A DNA stretch of 64,000 nt from the NCBI RefSeq assembly GCF_000829415.1, contig NZ_AP014637.1, forward strand, positions 2,120,001 through 2,184,000, in the 5' to 3' direction. A program made the position numbers and the translations under genes. Positions within the stretch are counted from its first letter, which is position 1, and each line of letters begins with the position of its first letter. A model generated the notes under the pieces. That model was not told the DNA's origin. It saw nothing but the letters and a program-made list of their open reading frames with translations, and made no database searches. Shown here piece after piece: positions 36,859 to 46,401 of this stretch. The stretch is from Pseudomonas sp. StFLB209. GTDB lineage: Bacteria > Pseudomonadota > Gammaproteobacteria > Pseudomonadales > Pseudomonadaceae.

Positions 36859-36966
36859 ATGTTGACTCCTGTTCACCTTCCCCAAGCAACGTGCGGTATC
36901 GCTCGCGGTATCGACGCGCCAAGTACAAACCAAGAACGCCAATACTCAGTTTTTCCAGGAGCTTGA
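36859..36966 (+). CDS. Possible 35-codon leader ORF before sbp
   Basis: An ATG with GGAGG 6 nt upstream opens a 35-codon frame ([20 protein letters not shown] ...). It stops 4 nt before the sbp ATG, overlapping the sbp ribosome binding site. Ribosomes finishing it could deliver translation to sbp. No family match is recognised and it may be non-functional. Confidence 0.3.
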   Translation: MLTPVHLPQATCGIARGIDAPSTNQERQYSVFPGA

Positions 36967-36970
36967 TCTT

Positions 36971-37975
36971 ATGTCTATTCGTCGTTTTGCCCTGGCCGCT
37001 CTCGCGAGCGCCGTATTCGCAGGTTCCGCCGTTGCCAAGGATTATGAGCTGCTCAACGTGTCCTACGACCCGACCCGTGAGCTGTATCAGGAATACAACG
37101 CTGAATTCATCAAGCACTGGACCTCGACCCACGCCGGTGACAAAGTCGAGATCAAGCAGTCCCACGGTGGCTCCGGCAAACAGGGCCGTGCGGTGATCGA
37201 CGGTCTGCGTGCTGACGTGGTGACTCTGGCACTGGCCGGTGACATCGACGAAATCGCCAAACTGGGCAAGACCCTGCCAGAGAACTGGCAGACCAAGCTG
37301 CCTGATGCCAGCACGCCATACACCTCGACCATCGTGTTCCTGGTGCGCAAGGGCAACCCCAAGGGCATCAAAGACTGGGGTGACCTGGTCAAGGGTGATG
37401 TTTCGGTGATTACCCCGAACCCGAAAACCAGCGGCGGCGCACGCTGGAACTTGCTGGCGGCGTGGGCCTACGGCCTGAAGCAGGGCGGCGAAGAGAAGGC
37501 CAAGCAATACGTCACTGAGCTGTTCAAGCGCGTGCCAGTACTGGACACCGGTGCCCGTGGCTCGACCATCACCTTCGTCAACAACGGTCAGGGTGACGTG
37601 CTGCTGGCTTGGGAAAACGAAGCCTTCCTGGCTCTGAAAGAAGACGGCGGTGCCGACAAGTTCGAAATCGTCGTGCCTTCGCTGTCGATCCTTGCTGAGC
37701 CACCGGTGGCTGTGGTCGAAAAAAACGCCGAAAGAAAGGGCAACACCGAGATTGCCACTGAATATCTCAAGCACTTGTACAGCCCGGCAGGTCAGGAAAT
37801 TGCGGCAAAGAATTTCTACCGCCCGCGTAATGCCGAAGTCGCTGCGAAATTCGAGAAGCAATTCCCTAAACTTGAACTGGTAACCATCGACAAAGACTTT
37901 GGCGGCTGGAAAACTGCGCAGCCGAAATTCTTCAACGATGGCGGTGTGTTCGACCAGATCTATCAGGCGCATTGA
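36971..37975 (+). CDS. sbp: Sulfate-binding periplasmic protein Sbp
   Basis: This is a 334-residue type II periplasmic-binding protein. The signal peptide is about 1-22, with cleavage after AVA. The mature start [21 protein letters not shown] is typical of sulfate/thiosulfate-binding proteins. SHGGSGKQ and RGSTITF belong to the anion-binding pocket. It delivers sulfate to CysTWA. The downstream spacer carries two hairpins, which probably give more sbp mRNA than permease mRNA. Confidence 0.95.
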   Translation: MSIRRFALAALASAVFAGSAVAKDYELLNVSYDPTRELYQEYNAEFIKHWTSTHAGDKVEIKQSHGGSGKQGRAVIDGLRADVVTLALAGDIDEIAKLGKTLPENWQTKLPDASTPYTSTIVFLVRKGNPKGIKDWGDLVKGDVSVITPNPKTSGGARWNLLAAWAYGLKQGGEEKAKQYVTELFKRVPVLDTGARGSTITFVNNGQGDVLLAWENEAFLALKEDGGADKFEIVVPSLSILAEPPVAVVEKNAERKGNTEIATEYLKHLYSPAGQEIAAKNFYRPRNAEVAAKFEKQFPKLELVTIDKDFGGWKTAQPKFFNDGGVFDQIYQAH

Positions 37976-37985
37976 GTCGCCACAA

Positions 37986-38009
37986 GGACACCGCCTCAGG
38001 GCGGTGTTC
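37986..38009 (+). terminator. Intra-operon hairpin 1 between sbp and cysT
   Basis: ACACCGCC and GGCGGTGT pair across a short loop, 10 nt after the sbp stop. No U-tract; mRNA stabiliser or partial terminator. Confidence 0.65.
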
Positions 38010-38026
38010 ATGGTTTGGTCAAGGGG

Positions 38027-38047
38027 CCCGGGCTAATGCCCGGGTTT
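38027..38047 (+). terminator. Intra-operon hairpin 2 between sbp and cysT
   Basis: CCCGGGC-TAAT-GCCCGGG is followed by TTT, 26 nt before the cysT start. The short U-tract suggests partial termination. Confidence 0.6.
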
Positions 38048-38072
38048 GCTGTCAGTAAAACCAGGGATTCTT

Positions 38073-38894
38073 ATGTCGCGTCGTATATCTCCCGTCATAC
38101 CCGGCTTCGGGCTGACGCTGGGCTACACCTTGGTGTACCTCAGTCTGATTGTTCTAATACCGCTGGCGGCGATGTTCATTCATGCTGCGCAGCTGACCTG
38201 GGATCAGTTCTGGACCATCATCACCGCACCACGGGTGATCGCGGCCCTGAAACTGAGTTTCGGTACGGCGTTCTACGCCGCCGTCATCAATGGTGTGATC
38301 GGCACCCTATTGGCCTGGGTGCTGGTGCGTTACACCTTCCCGGGGCGCAAGATCATCGATGCGATGATCGACTTGCCGTTCGCCCTGCCCACGGCTGTTG
38401 CCGGTATCGCGCTGACCGCACTTTATGCACCCAATGGCTGGGTCGGGCAGTTCGCCACTGACCTGGGATTCAAGATCGCCTATACGCCGCTGGGTATTAC
38501 CCTGGCGTTGACCTTCGTGACCCTGCCGTTCGTGGTGCGTACCGTACAGCCGGTGCTGGCCGACATCCCGCGTGAAGTCGAAGAAGCCGCCGCCTGTCTG
38601 GGTGCCCGCCCTTGGCAAGTGGCACGCCATGTACTGCTGCCGGCGTTACTGCCGGCCTGGCTGACCGGTTTCGCCCTGGCGTTTGCCCGTGGTGTGGGCG
38701 AGTACGGTTCGGTGATCTTCATCGCCGGCAACATGCCAATGAAGACCGAGATCCTGCCCTTGCTGATCATGGTCAAGCTCGACCAGTACGACTACACCGG
38801 CGCCACCGCCATCGGCGTGATGATGCTGGTGGTTTCCTTCATCCTGCTGCTGCTGATCAACCTGCTGCAGCGGCGTATCGAAACCCCGAACTGA
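38073..38894 (+). CDS. cysT: Sulfate ABC transporter permease CysT
   Basis: This 273-residue inner-membrane permease has six predicted helices. The EAA loop ([20 protein letters not shown]) contacts the CysA ATPase. The start ATG 38073 gives the family N terminus [19 protein letters not shown]; an upstream ATG at 38046 lies within hairpin 2. It pairs with CysW, 13 nt downstream. Confidence 0.95.
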   Translation: MSRRISPVIPGFGLTLGYTLVYLSLIVLIPLAAMFIHAAQLTWDQFWTIITAPRVIAALKLSFGTAFYAAVINGVIGTLLAWVLVRYTFPGRKIIDAMIDLPFALPTAVAGIALTALYAPNGWVGQFATDLGFKIAYTPLGITLALTFVTLPFVVRTVQPVLADIPREVEEAAACLGARPWQVARHVLLPALLPAWLTGFALAFARGVGEYGSVIFIAGNMPMKTEILPLLIMVKLDQYDYTGATAIGVMMLVVSFILLLLINLLQRRIETPN

Positions 38895-38907
38895 GGAGCG
38901 AACCATC

Positions 38908-39780
38908 ATGTCTCATTCGTCGGTTTCCGCCGCCAGTGCAGCCAACGATGCCCGTCGTGGCAGCCCGGTGGCCCGCCGCATCCTGATCGGCCTCGGCTGG
39001 CTGGTCTTTCTGTTGTTTCTGGCTCTGCCGCTGGTCATCGTGGTATCCCAAGGCCTCAAGCATGGCCTGGGGACGTTCTTTGCGGCGATCTTCGAGCCTG
39101 ATGCCCTGTCGGCGCTCAAGCTTACGCTGATCGCGGTACTGATCTCGGTGCCACTGAACCTGGTATTCGGGGTGGCGGCGGCCTGGTGCGTCAGCAAGTA
39201 CTCGTTCCGCGGCAAAAGTATCCTGGTCACCCTGATCGACCTGCCGTTCTCGGTGTCGCCGGTCATCGCCGGTCTGGTCTATGTGCTGATGTTCGGCGCC
39301 CAGGGCTTTTTCGGCCCCTGGCTGCAGGATCACGATATCCAGATCGTGTTTGCCCTGCCGGGTATCGTGCTGGCGACCATCTTCGTCACCGTGCCTTTCG
39401 TCGCCCGTGAACTGATCCCGCTGATGCAGGAGCAGGGCACTCAAGAGGAGGAGGCTGCGCGCCTGCTGGGTGCCAACGGCTGGCAGATGTTCTGGCATGT
39501 GACCCTGCCGAACATCAAGTGGGGGCTGATCTATGGCGTGGTGCTGTGTAGCGCGCGGGCCATGGGCGAGTTCGGTGCGGTGTCGGTGGTGTCCGGACAC
39601 ATCCGTGGCGTGACCAACACCTTGCCGCTGCACGTCGAGATCCTCTACAACGAATACAACCACGTCGCGGCCTTCGCGGTTGCGAGTCTGTTGCTGGTCC
39701 TGGCGCTGTTCATCCTGCTGCTCAAGCAGTGGAGCGAATCACGCATTAACCGTCTGCGCCAAAGCGCGGCGGAGGAATAA
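38908..39780 (+). CDS. cysW: Sulfate ABC transporter permease CysW
   Basis: This 290-residue permease is the second membrane subunit, with six helices and the EAA loop [19 protein letters not shown]. An N-terminal extension of about 20 polar residues precedes the first helix. GAGGAG precedes the ATG. It is followed 3 nt later by cysA, so the three transporter genes form one operon with sbp. Confidence 0.95.
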   Translation: MSHSSVSAASAANDARRGSPVARRILIGLGWLVFLLFLALPLVIVVSQGLKHGLGTFFAAIFEPDALSALKLTLIAVLISVPLNLVFGVAAAWCVSKYSFRGKSILVTLIDLPFSVSPVIAGLVYVLMFGAQGFFGPWLQDHDIQIVFALPGIVLATIFVTVPFVARELIPLMQEQGTQEEEAARLLGANGWQMFWHVTLPNIKWGLIYGVVLCSARAMGEFGAVSVVSGHIRGVTNTLPLHVEILYNEYNHVAAFAVASLLLVLALFILLLKQWSESRINRLRQSAAEE

Positions 39781-39783
39781 GTC

Positions 39784-40773
39784 ATGTCGATCGAAGTCCG
39801 TAACGTCAGCAAGAACTTCAATGCCTTCAAGGCGCTGGATAGCATCAATCTGGACATCAACAGCGGCGAACTGGTGGCCTTGCTCGGCCCTTCCGGCTGC
39901 GGCAAGACCACTTTGCTGCGGATCATCGCCGGTCTGGAAACCCCGGATCAGGGCAGTATCGTGTTCCATGGCGAGGACGTGTCCAGCCATGATGTTCGTG
40001 ATCGCAACGTCGGTTTTGTTTTTCAGCACTATGCGCTGTTTCGCCATATGACAGTGTTCGATAACGTCGCTTTCGGCTTGCGCATGAAGCCGCGTAACGA
40101 ACGGCCCAACGAAACCCAGATCAAGGCCAAGGTTCACGAACTGCTGAACATGGTGCAACTGGACTGGCTGGCCGACCGCTACCCGGAGCAACTCTCCGGT
40201 GGTCAGCGTCAGCGAATCGCCCTGGCCCGCGCTCTGGCAGTGGAGCCCAAGGTACTGCTGCTCGACGAACCGTTCGGTGCCCTGGATGCCAAGGTGCGCA
40301 AGGAACTGCGTCGCTGGCTGGCCCGCTTGCACGAAGACATCAACCTGACTTCGGTGTTCGTGACCCACGACCAGGAAGAAGCCATGGAAGTGGCTGACCG
40401 GATCGTGGTGATGAACAAGGGCGTGATCGAACAGATCGGCTCGCCCGGTGAAGTCTACGAGTTCCCGGCCAACGACTTCGTCTATCACTTCCTGGGCGAT
40501 TCAAACCGCATGAGCGTGGGTGACAGCGAACACCTGCTGTTCCGTCCCCATGAAGTGTCGTTGTCGCGCCAGGAGCTGGAAGACCACCATGCGGCCGAAG
40601 TCCGGGATATCCGCCCATTGGGCGCCACGACCCGGGTAACCCTGAAGGTGGAAGGGCAGAGCGACCTGATCGAAGCCGAAGTGGTCAAGGACCACGACAG
40701 CCTGGTGGGCCTGGCGCGTGGCGAAGTGCTGTTCTTCAAGCCCAAGGTCTGGCAGAAAGTGCCTTCGATCTGA
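39784..40773 (+). CDS. cysA: Sulfate/thiosulfate ABC transporter ATPase CysA
   Basis: This 329-residue ABC ATPase has Walker [10 protein letters not shown] (about 36-44), signature [15 protein letters not shown], Walker [12 protein letters not shown] and the switch His in [15 protein letters not shown]-like regulatory region follows from about 240. It powers sulfate import through CysTW. No clear terminator follows before the convergent acetyltransferase gene. Confidence 0.96.
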   Translation: MSIEVRNVSKNFNAFKALDSINLDINSGELVALLGPSGCGKTTLLRIIAGLETPDQGSIVFHGEDVSSHDVRDRNVGFVFQHYALFRHMTVFDNVAFGLRMKPRNERPNETQIKAKVHELLNMVQLDWLADRYPEQLSGGQRQRIALARALAVEPKVLLLDEPFGALDAKVRKELRRWLARLHEDINLTSVFVTHDQEEAMEVADRIVVMNKGVIEQIGSPGEVYEFPANDFVYHFLGDSNRMSVGDSEHLLFRPHEVSLSRQELEDHHAAEVRDIRPLGATTRVTLKVEGQSDLIEAEVVKDHDSLVGLARGEVLFFKPKVWQKVPSI

Positions 40774-40881
40774 CGGCCCTGCCGAGGCTGTTCGTGAGCG
40801 AGCAGAGCGGGGGAGTACAAGGCATATCTACTACAGATGGCTTGGCTTCACTGGTTGTTTCGCGAGCTCTGCCCGTTCACG

Positions 40882-41391
40882 TTAGGCGGCTCGGTAGGCA
40901 AATACGTGGAACAGTCCGCCCTTGAAGTGGAACTGTGCCACGCTTGCCATGCCCATCTTGCGATGGGCGCTCAGGGAGGCCGGGTTGTCATCGCGGATGA
41001 ACAACACGCCCTGCCGACCTGGCTCCAGTTCTAGCAATCGTTGGAACAGGCGTTGTGCCAACCCTTGGCCGCGCTCGCTTGCGCTGACGCAGACCGGGCC
41101 GTAGATATAGGTGTCCGGTTCGATGGCTCCAAAGGCTTCAATGGTCTTTTCCAGCACTGGAACCGGGTATCGGCGATTGATGGCCTGCGAAGTGGTCAGC
41201 AGGAAACCGACCACCTGCTCACCACGGCAGGCCACGATCTGCGTTGTGTCGCTCAGCATTTCTGCAAGGCGCTCAGCCGGCAACTCGGCCGACAACTTAC
41301 CGCCTTGGGACTGCTGATTGGCTTTTTGCAGGCTGAGGATTCCAGGGATGTCGGCCGGCAGGGCTTTGCGGATGATCGGTGGCAGGTGCAT
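40882..41391 (-). CDS. GNAT-family N-acetyltransferase
   Basis: This 169-residue acetyltransferase has an acetyl-CoA motif A, VCVSASERGQGLAQRLFQRL, where RGQGLA is the pyrophosphate-binding loop. The N terminus IRKALPADIPGILSLQ is typical. Substrate unknown. It is convergent with cysA and lies downstream of the serA terminator on the same strand, so it has its own promoter. Confidence 0.88.
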   Translation of the reverse strand: MHLPPIIRKALPADIPGILSLQKANQQSQGGKLSAELPAERLAEMLSDTTQIVACRGEQVVGFLLTTSQAINRRYPVPVLEKTIEAFGAIEPDTYIYGPVCVSASERGQGLAQRLFQRLLELEPGRQGVLFIRDDNPASLSAHRKMGMASVAQFHFKGGLFHVFAYRAA

Positions 41392-41482
41392 GCAAGTACC
41401 TCTTCACTGAGCTGGCAGACAGCCCATGCTGCTGCGCCAAGGCACCATTGTACGTCGGGTCAAGCACGTCCCACCGAAAACG

Positions 41483-41510
41483 AAAAAGGAGACCCGAGGG
41501 TCTCCTTTTT
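41483..41510 (-). terminator. Terminator after serA
   Basis: AAAAAGGAGACCC-GAG-GGTCTCCTTTTT is a strong hairpin with A/T tails on both sides, 17 nt after the serA stop. It is formally bidirectional. Confidence 0.93.
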
Positions 41511-41526
41511 TATTGCGCCAGGCGGC

Positions 41527-42756
41527 TTAGAACAGGACGCGGCAACGAATGGTGCCTTTGATCTGTTGCAGTTTTTCCTGGGCAAGGTCCGAATATTCGG
41601 CGTCGACGTCGATGACCACGTAGCCGACCTTTTCGTTGGTCTGCAGGAACTGGCCGGAGATGTTGATGCCGTTTTCGGCGAAGACCTTGTTGATCTCGCT
41701 CAGCACGCCAGGCACGTTTTCGTGGATGTGCAGCAGGCGGTGCTTGCCAGGGTGGGCCGGCAGGGCGACTTCAGGGAAGTTGACCGACGATACCGACGTA
41801 CCGTTATCGCTGTACTTGACCAGCTTCTCGGCGACTTCCAGGCCGATGTTGGCCTGGGCTTCGGCAGTCGAGCCACCGATGTGCGGGGTCAGGATCACGT
41901 TGTCCAGGCCGCGCAGCGGGCTTTCGAAGATGTCGTCGTTCGAGCGTGGCTCGACCGGGAACACGTCGATGGCCGCGCCGATCAGGTGCTGGTCTTTGAT
42001 CGCAGCAGCCAGGGCTTCCAGCTCAACCACAGTACCGCGCGCGGCGTTGATCAGGATCGCGCCCTTTTTCATGGCGCGAATTTCTTTCTCGCCGATCATC
42101 CACTGGGTGGAGGGCAGCTCGGGAACGTGCAGGGAAACGATGTCTGCCAGGCCCAGCAATTCGTTCAGGCTGGTGACCTGGGTGGCGTTGCCCAGTGGCA
42201 GTTTGGTCAGCGGGTCGAAGAAAAACACCTGCATGCCCAGGCTTTCTGCCAGAACCGACAACTGGGTGCCGATCGAGCCGTAGCCGATGATGCCCAGTTT
42301 CTTGCCACGGATTTCGAACGAGTTCGCCGCGCTCTTGATCCAGCCGCCACGGTGGCAGGAGGCGTTCTTTTCCGGGATGCCGCGCAGCAGCAGAATGGCC
42401 TCGGCCAGCACCAGCTCGGCCACCGAACGGGTGTTGGAGTACGGAGCGTTGAACACGGCGATACCGCGCTCGCGGGCCGCGTCCAGGTCAACCTGGTTGG
42501 TACCGATGCAGAAGCAGCCGACAGCGACCAGTTTCTTCGCGTGATCGAAGATTTCTTCGGTCAGTTGGGTGCGCGAGCGAATACCGATGAAGTGGGCATC
42601 GGCGATCTTTTCCTTGAGCTCGGCATCGGGCAGTGACTTGGTGTGATACTCGATACTGGTATAACCAGCGGCCTTGAGCACATCGACAGCCGATTGATGG
42701 ACACCTTCGAGAAGAAGGAACTTGATCTTGCTCTTGTCGAGGGAAACCTTGCTCAT
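41527..42756 (-). CDS. serA: D-3-phosphoglycerate dehydrogenase SerA
   Basis: This 409-residue enzyme catalyses the first step of serine synthesis. NAD-binding is seen in GIIGYGSIGTQLS. Catalytic residues lie in NAARGTVVE (Arg), DVFPVEP (Glu nearby) and TPHIGGSTAEAQ (His). A C-terminal ACT domain (about 335-409) gives serine feedback inhibition. The start ATG 42756 (MSKVSLDKSKIKFLLLEG) is the family start; the frame extends to 42810. It is divergent from the D-2-hydroxyglutarate dehydrogenase gene. Confidence 0.96.
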   Translation of the reverse strand: MSKVSLDKSKIKFLLLEGVHQSAVDVLKAAGYTSIEYHTKSLPDAELKEKIADAHFIGIRSRTQLTEEIFDHAKKLVAVGCFCIGTNQVDLDAARERGIAVFNAPYSNTRSVAELVLAEAILLLRGIPEKNASCHRGGWIKSAANSFEIRGKKLGIIGYGSIGTQLSVLAESLGMQVFFFDPLTKLPLGNATQVTSLNELLGLADIVSLHVPELPSTQWMIGEKEIRAMKKGAILINAARGTVVELEALAAAIKDQHLIGAAIDVFPVEPRSNDDIFESPLRGLDNVILTPHIGGSTAEAQANIGLEVAEKLVKYSDNGTSVSSVNFPEVALPAHPGKHRLLHIHENVPGVLSEINKVFAENGINISGQFLQTNEKVGYVVIDVDAEYSDLAQEKLQQIKGTIRCRVLF

Positions 42757-42954
42757 CTGCGTTAACCTGTATCCCGAAAAATAAATGGCACTTGAAAAAG
42801 CTTCAGCCATGCATGCAAACCGCTGTCAGAGCCTTGGCAGGCGCGTCGCATACTGGCAAGTTGGCGTCGTATGCTAGCATAACCAGCCCCTGAAACCTCA
42901 TGCTTGCGCATGAATGGTTCTCAGGTTGCCCATGAATTCACCAAGAGTTGAGTC

Positions 42955-44349
42955 ATGACCCAGACGGCCCTGATCCCTGAACTCGCGGCCTTGGTCGCGC
43001 CTGCCAAAGTCCTTACCGATACCGCCTCCCTGAACACCTACGGCAAGGACTGGACCAAGCAGTTCGTGCCGGCACCGTTGGCCATTGTCCTGCCCAAGAG
43101 CATCGAGCAGGTCCAGGCCATCGTGGGCTGGGCCAACCGGCATCGTATCGGCCTGGTGCCGTCGGGCGGGCGCACCGGGCTTTCAGCGGCGGCGGTGGCG
43201 GCCAATGGCGAGGTGGTGGTGTCCTTCGATGCCATGAATCAGGTGCTGGAGGTCAACAGCACGGATCGCACCGTGGTTTGCCAGCCGGGGGTGATCACCC
43301 GCCAGTTGCAGGATCTGGCCACCGAGCACGGCCTGTATTATCCAGTGGACTTCGCTTCGTCAGGCTCCAGCCAGATCGGCGGCAACATCGGCACCAATGC
43401 CGGTGGCATCAAAGTCATTCGCTATGGCATGACCCGCAACTGGGTGGCGGGCCTGAAGGTCGTTACCGGCAAGGGCGAACTGCTGGAACTGAACAAGGAC
43501 CTGCTCAAGAACGCCACCGGCTACGACCTGCGTCATCTGTTCATCGGCGCCGAAGGTACGCTGGGCTTTGTGGTCGAAGCCACCATGCGTCTGGAGCGTG
43601 CGCCGAAGAACCTCACCGCCATGGTGCTTGGCGCAGCGGATTTCGACTCGATCATGCCGGTGCTGCATGCCTTTCACGGCAAGCTGGACCTCACCGCGTT
43701 CGAGTTCTTTTCCCACGCCTCGATGAGCAAAGTGTTGGCCCGTGGCGATGTGCCTGCGCCGTTTGCCACTCGGTGCCCGTTCTACGCCCTGCTGGAGTTC
43801 GAAGCCACCACCGAAGACCTGGCCAATGAGGCCCTGGCAACCTTCGAGCATTGTGTCGAGCAAGGCTGGGTCTTGGACGGGGTCATGAGCCAGAGCGAAC
43901 AGCAACTGCGTAATCTGTGGAAGCTACGCGAGTACATCTCCGAAACCATCTCGCATTTCACCCCATACAAGAACGACATCTCGGTCACTGTCTCGAAAGT
44001 CCCGGCTTTCCTGGCCGAGATCGATGCCATCGTCGCCGAACACTACCCCGACTTTGAAGTGCTGTGGTACGGCCACATTGGCGATGGCAATCTGCACCTG
44101 AATATCCTCAAGCCCGAACAGATGGACAATCAGGTGTTTTTCGACACCTGCGCCAAGGTCAATACCTGGGTGTTCGAAACCGTGCAGAAGTACAACGGCT
44201 CGATTTCTGCCGAGCACGGCGTGGGGATGACCAAACGCGACTATCTGGCGTACAGTCGTTCGCCTGCCGAAATCGAATACATGAAAGCTGTAAAGGCGGT
44301 GTTTGACCCCAACGGCATCATGAACCCCGGAAAAATTTTCGCCCTGTAA
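42955..44349 (+). CDS. D-2-hydroxyglutarate dehydrogenase (FAD-linked)
   Basis: This 464-residue flavoprotein has an FAD-binding-4 domain (about 40-220; PSGGRTGLSAAAV and SSGSSQIGGNIGTNAGGIK) and an FAD-linked oxidase C-terminal domain (WYGHIGDGNLHLNI, SAEHGVGMTKRDYL). In P. stutzeri the counterpart oxidises D-2-hydroxyglutarate, which SerA makes by reducing 2-oxoglutarate while oxidising phosphoglycerate. The head-to-head placement with serA fits this coupling. A lactate or glycolate oxidase role is less likely from context. Confidence 0.9.
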   Translation: MTQTALIPELAALVAPAKVLTDTASLNTYGKDWTKQFVPAPLAIVLPKSIEQVQAIVGWANRHRIGLVPSGGRTGLSAAAVAANGEVVVSFDAMNQVLEVNSTDRTVVCQPGVITRQLQDLATEHGLYYPVDFASSGSSQIGGNIGTNAGGIKVIRYGMTRNWVAGLKVVTGKGELLELNKDLLKNATGYDLRHLFIGAEGTLGFVVEATMRLERAPKNLTAMVLGAADFDSIMPVLHAFHGKLDLTAFEFFSHASMSKVLARGDVPAPFATRCPFYALLEFEATTEDLANEALATFEHCVEQGWVLDGVMSQSEQQLRNLWKLREYISETISHFTPYKNDISVTVSKVPAFLAEIDAIVAEHYPDFEVLWYGHIGDGNLHLNILKPEQMDNQVFFDTCAKVNTWVFETVQKYNGSISAEHGVGMTKRDYLAYSRSPAEIEYMKAVKAVFDPNGIMNPGKIFAL

Positions 44350-44369
44350 CCGCGTCCCCAGGAGACCCC

Positions 44370-45035
44370 ATGAGCTACCAGCACAAATACGTCGATGGAA
44401 CGAATATCCACTTTCCGTTGGGCAAAGTGGTCTGCATCGGCCGCAACTACGCCGAGCACGCCAAGGAGCTGGGCAACCCGGTCCCCACCGAGCCCCTGAT
44501 TTTCATGAAGCCTGGCAGCAGTGTGGTACCGCTGGAAGACAGTTTCAGCATCCCGGCTGACCGTGGCAGCGTCCATTACGAGGCTGAGATCGTCGTGCTG
44601 CTGGGCAAGCCGCTGAGCAAGAACCCATCGACCGAAGAAGTGCTCGACGCCATCAGTGGCTTCGCCCCCGGCCTGGACCTGACCCTGCGTGACGTGCAGT
44701 CGCGGCTGCGCGAGAAAGGCCTGCCGTGGGAACTGGCCAAATGCTTCGACGGCGCAGCAGTGATCGCGCCGTTCGTGCCTGCCGAGACCTTCCCGGACCT
44801 CACGGACATCGGCATTCGCCTGACCCTCAACGGCAAGGTCGTCCAGGACGGCAACAGCAGCCTGATGCTCAACCCTATCGTGCCGATGATCCAGCACATG
44901 GCGGCCAACTTCTCGCTGCAGGCCGGTGACATCATCATGACCGGCACCCCGGCGGGTGTGGGTCCATTCCAGGCCGGCGACCAGATCGTACTGGAGCTGG
45001 ACGGCCAGGCTCGTTATGAGAGTACCGTGCGTTAA
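44370..45035 (+). CDS. Fumarylacetoacetate-hydrolase-family protein (YcgM/FAHD1-like)
   Basis: This 221-residue protein is a single FAH domain. KVVCIGRNYAEHAKELGN is the N-terminal signature. The metal ligands lie in VHYEAEIVVLLGK, and IIMTGTPAGVGP is the C-terminal block. Relatives act as acylpyruvases or oxaloacetate decarboxylases. It follows the dehydrogenase gene by 20 nt and is probably co-transcribed. A strong terminator follows. Confidence 0.9.
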   Translation: MSYQHKYVDGTNIHFPLGKVVCIGRNYAEHAKELGNPVPTEPLIFMKPGSSVVPLEDSFSIPADRGSVHYEAEIVVLLGKPLSKNPSTEEVLDAISGFAPGLDLTLRDVQSRLREKGLPWELAKCFDGAAVIAPFVPAETFPDLTDIGIRLTLNGKVVQDGNSSLMLNPIVPMIQHMAANFSLQAGDIIMTGTPAGVGPFQAGDQIVLELDGQARYESTVR

Positions 45036-45055
45036 ATCGGCTGCGACATAAAATG

Positions 45056-45079
45056 AAACCGCCTTTGGGCGGTTTTTTT
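45056..45079 (+). terminator. Terminator after the FAH-family gene
   Basis: AAACCGCC-TTT-GGGCGGTTTTTTT is a hairpin with a strong U-tract, 20 nt after the stop. Confidence 0.92.
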
Positions 45080-45371
45080 GTGTCATGACAACGCTGCGTG
45101 GTTATTGTTCGCGTTTTTTTCACAACTGATCTGGATAATCCTTCCGACCCCAAGGGGTGCCTCCTAAAAACGTAGGCGAGGCAGTCAGCGCAAGGCAGAA
45201 ACAGGCGGGGCGGCGGCGTTTACGAGTTGTAAATGAGCATGCCGAGCCTGTTTTTAACGCAGCGATGGCGCGCGTAGCGCCGCAGGCGTCCAGCCAGCAG
45301 GCAGTTTTTAGAGGTGCCCAAGGATCGGGGTGTCGAGTCAAGCGCTGTTCCGTCCCGATCAGGAGCCATCA
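45080..45371. other. 292-nt region before the first YjiK-like gene
   Basis: No gene is supported. It is dominated by a MITE-like repeat (45154-45319). The remaining left part is AT-richer and may carry a promoter. Confidence 0.6.
45154..45319. repeat. MITE-like Pseudomonas intergenic repeat
   Basis: About 166 bp are bounded by imperfect inverted ends: GGGTGCCTCCTAAAAAC on the left, and the complement of GTTTTTAGAGGTGCCC on the right. The interior includes ACGAGTTGTAAATGAGCATG and CCTGTTTTTAACGCAGCGATG, a sequence I recognise as recurring between genes in many pseudomonads. It encodes no transposase, so it could only move with help. Confidence 0.72.
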
Positions 45372-46304
45372 ATGGCCATTCCGTCGTCTTCGTTGTCTAG
45401 AGTACCTGCCGCCGCGCCGCGTTGTTTCTGGTCGCGGTGGTATAGCGGCGTGCTGCTGGCATTGGCCATTGCTTACGGTGTTGCCTACGCCATGCATTGG
45501 GATGACCGCGCCGTGCTGCTGGTGCAGGAAGCGCTGCAGAGCAAGGACGAGCGCAATGCCAGCGTCTGGTTGCCGGACTACAAGGTCACCATCGATGCCA
45601 AGGTGCTGCCAGGCATGGCTGATGATGAGGCCAGCGACCTGGCCTATAACCCGGTCACGCGAACGTTGTTCGCGGTGATGGGCAAGAATCCGTTTCTGGT
45701 CGAACTGAGCCTCAAGGGCGACGTGCTGCGCAAAATCCCCATGGAAGGCTGGAGCAACCCGGAAGGGCTGACAGTCCTGAGCAATGGTCTGGTGGCCATT
45801 ACCGACGAGCGCCAACAGTTGCTGAGCATCATCAAGGTCGATGCGGATACCACGCGCCTGCGTCTGGTCGATGCGGTCAAATATGACCTTGGCCATACCG
45901 AGAAGAAGAACAAGGGCTTCGAGGGCGTGATCTGGGACGCGAAGCGTCAGCAATTGCTGCTCGGCCAAGAGCGCCCGGCGGCGATGTTCAGCTGGAAAAG
46001 CGATGGCAGTACGCTGCTGGCCGGTGAAAAACAGCGTCTTGAGCCGTACGACCTCGACGTGCGCAACCTCTCGGCACTGAGCGTCGACCCACGCACCGGT
46101 CACGTTCTGGTGCTGTCTGCCGACTCGCACCTGCTGCTGGAGCTGGACGAGCAGGGGCGGCAGGTCAGCTTCATGAGCCTGCTGGGTGGCGTGAACGGTC
46201 TGAAAGACACCATTCCTCGTGCCGAAGGCGTCGCGATCGACGAACAGGGCACGGTGTATATGGTCAGTGAGCCGAACCTGTTCTATTCCTTCAGCAACAA
46301 GTAA
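45372..46304 (+). CDS. YjiK/SdiA-regulated-domain beta-propeller protein 1 (CarP-like)
   Basis: The 310-residue protein has one N-terminal membrane anchor (about 21-41) and a periplasmic beta-propeller of the SdiA-regulated/YjiK family. Signature blocks are EASDLAYNPVTRTLFAVMGK, NPEGLTVLSNGLVAITDERQ, KGFEGVIWD and PRAEGVAIDEQGTVYMVSEP, followed by NLFY. P. aeruginosa CarP (PA0327), a relative, is calcium-responsive and phytase-like. The start ATG 45372 has GGAG 7 nt upstream. It is tandem with a paralogue 97 nt downstream. Confidence 0.87.
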   Translation: MAIPSSSLSRVPAAAPRCFWSRWYSGVLLALAIAYGVAYAMHWDDRAVLLVQEALQSKDERNASVWLPDYKVTIDAKVLPGMADDEASDLAYNPVTRTLFAVMGKNPFLVELSLKGDVLRKIPMEGWSNPEGLTVLSNGLVAITDERQQLLSIIKVDADTTRLRLVDAVKYDLGHTEKKNKGFEGVIWDAKRQQLLLGQERPAAMFSWKSDGSTLLAGEKQRLEPYDLDVRNLSALSVDPRTGHVLVLSADSHLLLELDEQGRQVSFMSLLGGVNGLKDTIPRAEGVAIDEQGTVYMVSEPNLFYSFSNK

Positions 46305-46401
46305 CTTTCCTCTCGAGGTCTGTATGGCAATCTGCTGTCATTAAGGATGGCTTCAGATTGCCGTGTTCTAATGCCCTCCCTCCTGTTCAAGAGTCATCGC
46401 A

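Noticed and set aside
36857..38011. Minus-strand frame over sbp
   Set aside because: Its C-terminal stretch looks protein-like, but most of it mirrors sbp, and no start codon near that end would give a sensible small protein.
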